Source: Strigops habroptila (Eukaryota > Chordata > Aves > Psittaciformes > Psittacidae). From it: DNA of 64,000 nt. This document shows, piece by piece, positions 60,892 to 64,000 of the stretch (positions are counted from its first letter, which is position 1; every line of letters starts with the position of its first letter). The notes under the pieces are model-generated. The model searched no databases, had not been told where the DNA came from, and saw only the letters and a program-made list of their open reading frames with translations. The stretch lies in the NCBI RefSeq assembly GCF_004027225.2, contig NC_044289.2, positions 12,789,235 to 12,853,234 of the forward strand, written 5' to 3'. The position numbers were made by a program, and so were the translations under genes.

Positions 60892-63598
60892 TAATTTGAG
60901 GAAACTGGAGGCTCATTGGTCATCGTTCCTTCCTCACCCCACTCCTTCCTGCCTCAGTCTTCATTCCCTCTGCCTCCATGCTCTCAGAAAAGGGCTTTTT
61001 CTGATCTGTGCAAAGCCACTGCCAAAAATCAAGTGGCTGCATCTGGAAAGCCATTGAGGAAGGATGGTTCAGCTGGACCCAGCTGGAGCTGCACCATCAG
61101 CAGACCCCAGCTCTGCATCTGAGGGGCTGCAGCAGCTCCGGCACCTCAGCAGCCTCCAAGAAGTCCCAGCTTTCCCGCACCAGCACGTCAGGGTTACGGG
61201 GACACTGGCTTGCCAGACAGCCTGGGGCTTTCAGTGATTGATTTTTTTTGGATGCTGTTTTAATTCAGACAGTGCAGCCTCCTAATGAATCACATCTTGG
61301 TCAGTTAGAAGTTTCCTGTGAGTCGTGTCTTCTTGGACATCATTCACAACAGTGTCAATGCCATGCTTGGAGCCAAAATTGAGCTCTGTCAGCCAGGGAG
61401 AAATCCTCCCTATGTGAAAAAGAGGAGAGATCACCTGCAAAGTCTACTTGTGAATGACAGGGCTTGAAAAATACAAGTGTGCTTTGCAGCCTGAGCGGCC
61501 GAGCACAGGTAAAGCGGCTTCTCCTCCTTCCCTCCCCACCAAGGTTCTCATCCAGGGATGAGGAATCAGTCAAAATGGGAAGGGAGCCCTGGGCAGGGAT
61601 GCAGGCAGTTTTCTCACCGCTGGAAACCCTTCGAGGCAGCCAGCTGGCAGGGCTCCTTCCTGCCTGCATGCAGGCCCGGATGGCTGGGAATGCCGGCGTT
61701 CGTGCTCGGAGCTTGGGAAGCGTCGGCTCCGCCAACCCGGCCAGGCAGACACCCAGGGCTGAGTTCTCTCTTTCCAAAGCTGTGTTTTCACCCGTGCTGA
61801 ACACCTACCCTCAGCACAGCACCCTGGGCTGGAGCAGGGTTATGCTCTGGTTCAGGGCATTGTTTATTTTGTGTGGACATAGGGAAAAGGGAGCATTTTA
61901 ACCTTCTTTCACCATCAGGGGGAAGGAACTGTTATTTGCCAGCTGCAATTTCAACCAACCTGCCTTCATCATCAGAGACGTCTAATTTTGACATTTAGCT
62001 TAGTTCAGGTAAAAAACTGTTCTTTGACTGTGCCCAGGCTGAGTCCACCTTAGTTTTCTGTTACCAAATATACACACAGCGATCAAAATGATTCATGGTA
62101 CTTTAATACACGGAGTAATACAGCTCCTTCCTCCACAACAGGGTTCTTTCTTCACTTCTGATGGCCATTCTTCCACCTAATCACTTGTTTTCTCTCATTT
62201 TCTGAAAGAGTTCCCTTGGACAAAAATAATGCTGGACATGTAAGACATCATTGTGAATATCAATGAAGGGGTTTTTCTTTTCCTTCTGCTCCCAGTTCCT
62301 CCTCTGGCTAAAAGTAAATAGAGTCAGCTGTAGCTGACACAGAAGCTGATGAGGGAGGCACATTAGTTTGTCTGCCTGTCGGGGATTGCTTCTATAGCAG
62401 GCTTCAGATCCCGAGCCAAACTTCCCAATTCCATCTGGGACAGGATCTGATTTTTTTCTCTTTATTCATGCTCGAATATCCTATCTATTTTATTACTTTT
62501 TGTGTGTCTCTGTGCGATTTCATGACAAGACCCTTTTTATACTTGTTTTCAAAACCAATCTGTAAATGAGTATGATTTGTTTGGGGAAAGCTCAGGTGCT
62601 AATTGTCAAGCACAGAAGACACATAAAATTAACCTGGATCTTATGTTGATGGATATATGTGAATTTGTAGTTACTAATTAGTTTGTTCTAGTGGTTGCCT
62701 AGGGAGCACTGAACAGGACTTTGTTACATTCAGTAGAGGAGACTGTCCCAGCAAGTGATATGTGCATATAAATATTTGCTGGACCGAAGGTGCTAAATTT
62801 TACAAGCTGAAGAAAAATGACGTGCTGAATTGGTTCGGAACAGGCTGTAGTGTACCAGTAAAAAAAAGCTTAAAGTCTGCTCTGCCCACTGGGGTTTGGT
62901 TTGGGGGTTTTTTGGTTTGGTTTTGCTGCCAACCACAAGTGGTAGGGTTAAAATCCAGGGATTTTATACCAAATTGCAGGGCTGAACTGACCTGAGCCCA
63001 TTCCCAGAGTCAGTAGATGCTTCAGCTCGGCGCTGCATCGTGATGAGGTGGTACCCTGGGTGTGAGGGCAGTTGTCCTTGTGCTGGGACCCCTGCCAGCC
63101 CTGGTAGCTCTCCTGATGCTGTGGGCACATGGAAGATATGTCATCAGGAACACTTGGAAAATATCTGTGCATGCCACAGGAAACACTCCTCTGCTGTCCA
63201 TTATCCATAAAGCTAGCAAAACGGAGAGGGAAGGGGGGAAACACCATACTACTGAATTAATAGTATCTAATTCAATAAATAACTTAATGAAATTAATTTA
63301 CCCTACATCAGCAATACCCTCATGTTACCTGGGCAATAGAAAACTGACTTCTGACTTCATGGGGAGCATCCAAAGGAAAATATCCCTTGTATTGTGGGCT
63401 GTGGGGAGCATCCCCTCACCCTGCCTCGTGCACCCCATCCCACACCCAGCTGCTTCTGCCTGGTGAGATCCTGGAGACAGAGGTAAGTTACCAAGGAAGC
63501 ACTCAGGTTAAATTCTACTCACACGTCAATTCTGATCTTGCATCAAGAAGTATAATTAGCTTCTATTGACTTGAATTTCCAGAAAGCAAGCGTACGAG

Positions 63599-63620
63599 AC
63601 ATCAAATTAACCTTTGATGT
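63599..63620. promoter_or_regulatory. Perfect inverted pair of TCF/LEF-like sites
   Basis: ACATCAAA (63599-63606), spacer TTAACC, TTTGATGT (63613-63620). Each arm matches most of the TCF/LEF core CTTTGAWS, in opposite orientation, with 8-bp perfect arms. It sits in a unique AT-rich block containing other TAAT cores. A regulatory role is inference only. Confidence 0.35.
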
Positions 63621-64000
63621 AAGTACTGCCATCCAGAGACAGAAATTTGGTCTGAAGAGTACAAGGGTAACTTGCCATGCTGCCTTCCAACGTAACTAAA
63701 CCCAGACATTGTAATTAGTTCTAAAGAAGACGCTCCTTGTGGGCCAAGTTTGACAATAAACCTCTATTAGGGTATAAAGCATCATTGATTGTTTGGCAGA
63801 TCAACTGGAGGCGGCGTGATAGTTCATGGGCACTGGGAAAAGAGAGAGTCTTCAGATCTGCTCCTGAAACAGAGGCAGCTGAAGTCTTGGGTACCCAGCC
63901 CTCAGCGTATCCCACTGTGGTGCTTCCCTATATGAGTGTCGGGGGATTGAAGCCGTGAATCAAAGCTGATCTATCCCCATTCTCCTTGCTATGGAGATGC

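Larger units (their letters stand above)
42963..64000. other. Gene-free interval upstream of HRH3
   Basis: About 21 kb in which I recognise no exon on either strand; open frames are short and none match a known family, including OSBPL2 or CDH4. Contents: CR1 copies at 46.7-47.2, 52.8-52.9, 57.1-57.3 and 60.5-60.9 kb, a minisatellite at 52.35-52.8 kb, a pyrimidine tract at 49.17-49.23 kb, an A-rich tract at 59.27-59.33 kb, and several AT-rich unique blocks with TAAT cores (54.8-54.9, 55.2-55.4, 59.6-59.9, 63.5-63.8 kb). It may contain regulatory DNA, a lncRNA or an intron of a gene whose exons lie outside. Confidence 0.6.

Overview
This is vertebrate nuclear DNA, almost certainly from a bird. 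It has split genes with GT-AG introns, CpG-island promoters, and many 3'-end fragments of CR1 LINEs (the typical avian retrotransposon). No retroviral gene, CRISPR array, operon or rRNA/tRNA gene was recognised. The gene order PSMA7, SS18L1, MTG2, HRH3 matches, as I recall it, the human 20q13.33 block. In chicken I would expect the matching block on chromosome 20, but that assignment is inference.

Layout. Positions 1-308 hold the start of PSMA7 on the minus strand (only coding exon 1, continuing off the left edge). It is head-to-head with SS18L1 (plus, coding 988-15669, 11 coding exons) across a GC-rich bidirectional promoter. A long 3' UTR probably runs to about 17.8 kb, followed by an antisense CR1 fragment. 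MTG2 (plus, coding 18858-24498, 6 exons) has its own CpG island. A 15-kb non-coding interval (24.9-39.8 kb) separates MTG2 from HRH3 (minus, coding 42513-40088, 3 exons), which lies tail-to-tail with it. Upstream of HRH3, from 42.6 kb to the right edge at 64 kb, I find no exon of any gene I recognise. That stretch holds CR1 fragments, a 36-bp minisatellite, a degenerate repeat next to the HRH3 promoter, and some AT-rich unique blocks that could be conserved regulatory elements.

The genes do not form one pathway. PSMA7 is a 20S proteasome alpha subunit. SS18L1 (CREST/nBAF subunit) is a chromatin co-activator important in neurons. MTG2 is an Obg-type GTPase of mitochondrial ribosome assembly. 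HRH3 is the presynaptic histamine H3 receptor. All complete reading frames appear intact across their exons.

I do not see a new genetic system. The observations most worth checking are: two closely similar CR1 copies in opposite orientation on either side of HRH3; a pentanucleotide repeat in the MTG2 leader that sits in an open frame with the start codon; five consecutive frame-neutral SS18L1 exons; a 36-bp minisatellite abutting a CR1 end; a perfect inverted pair of TCF/LEF-like sites near 63.6 kb; and the missing OSBPL2 neighbour.
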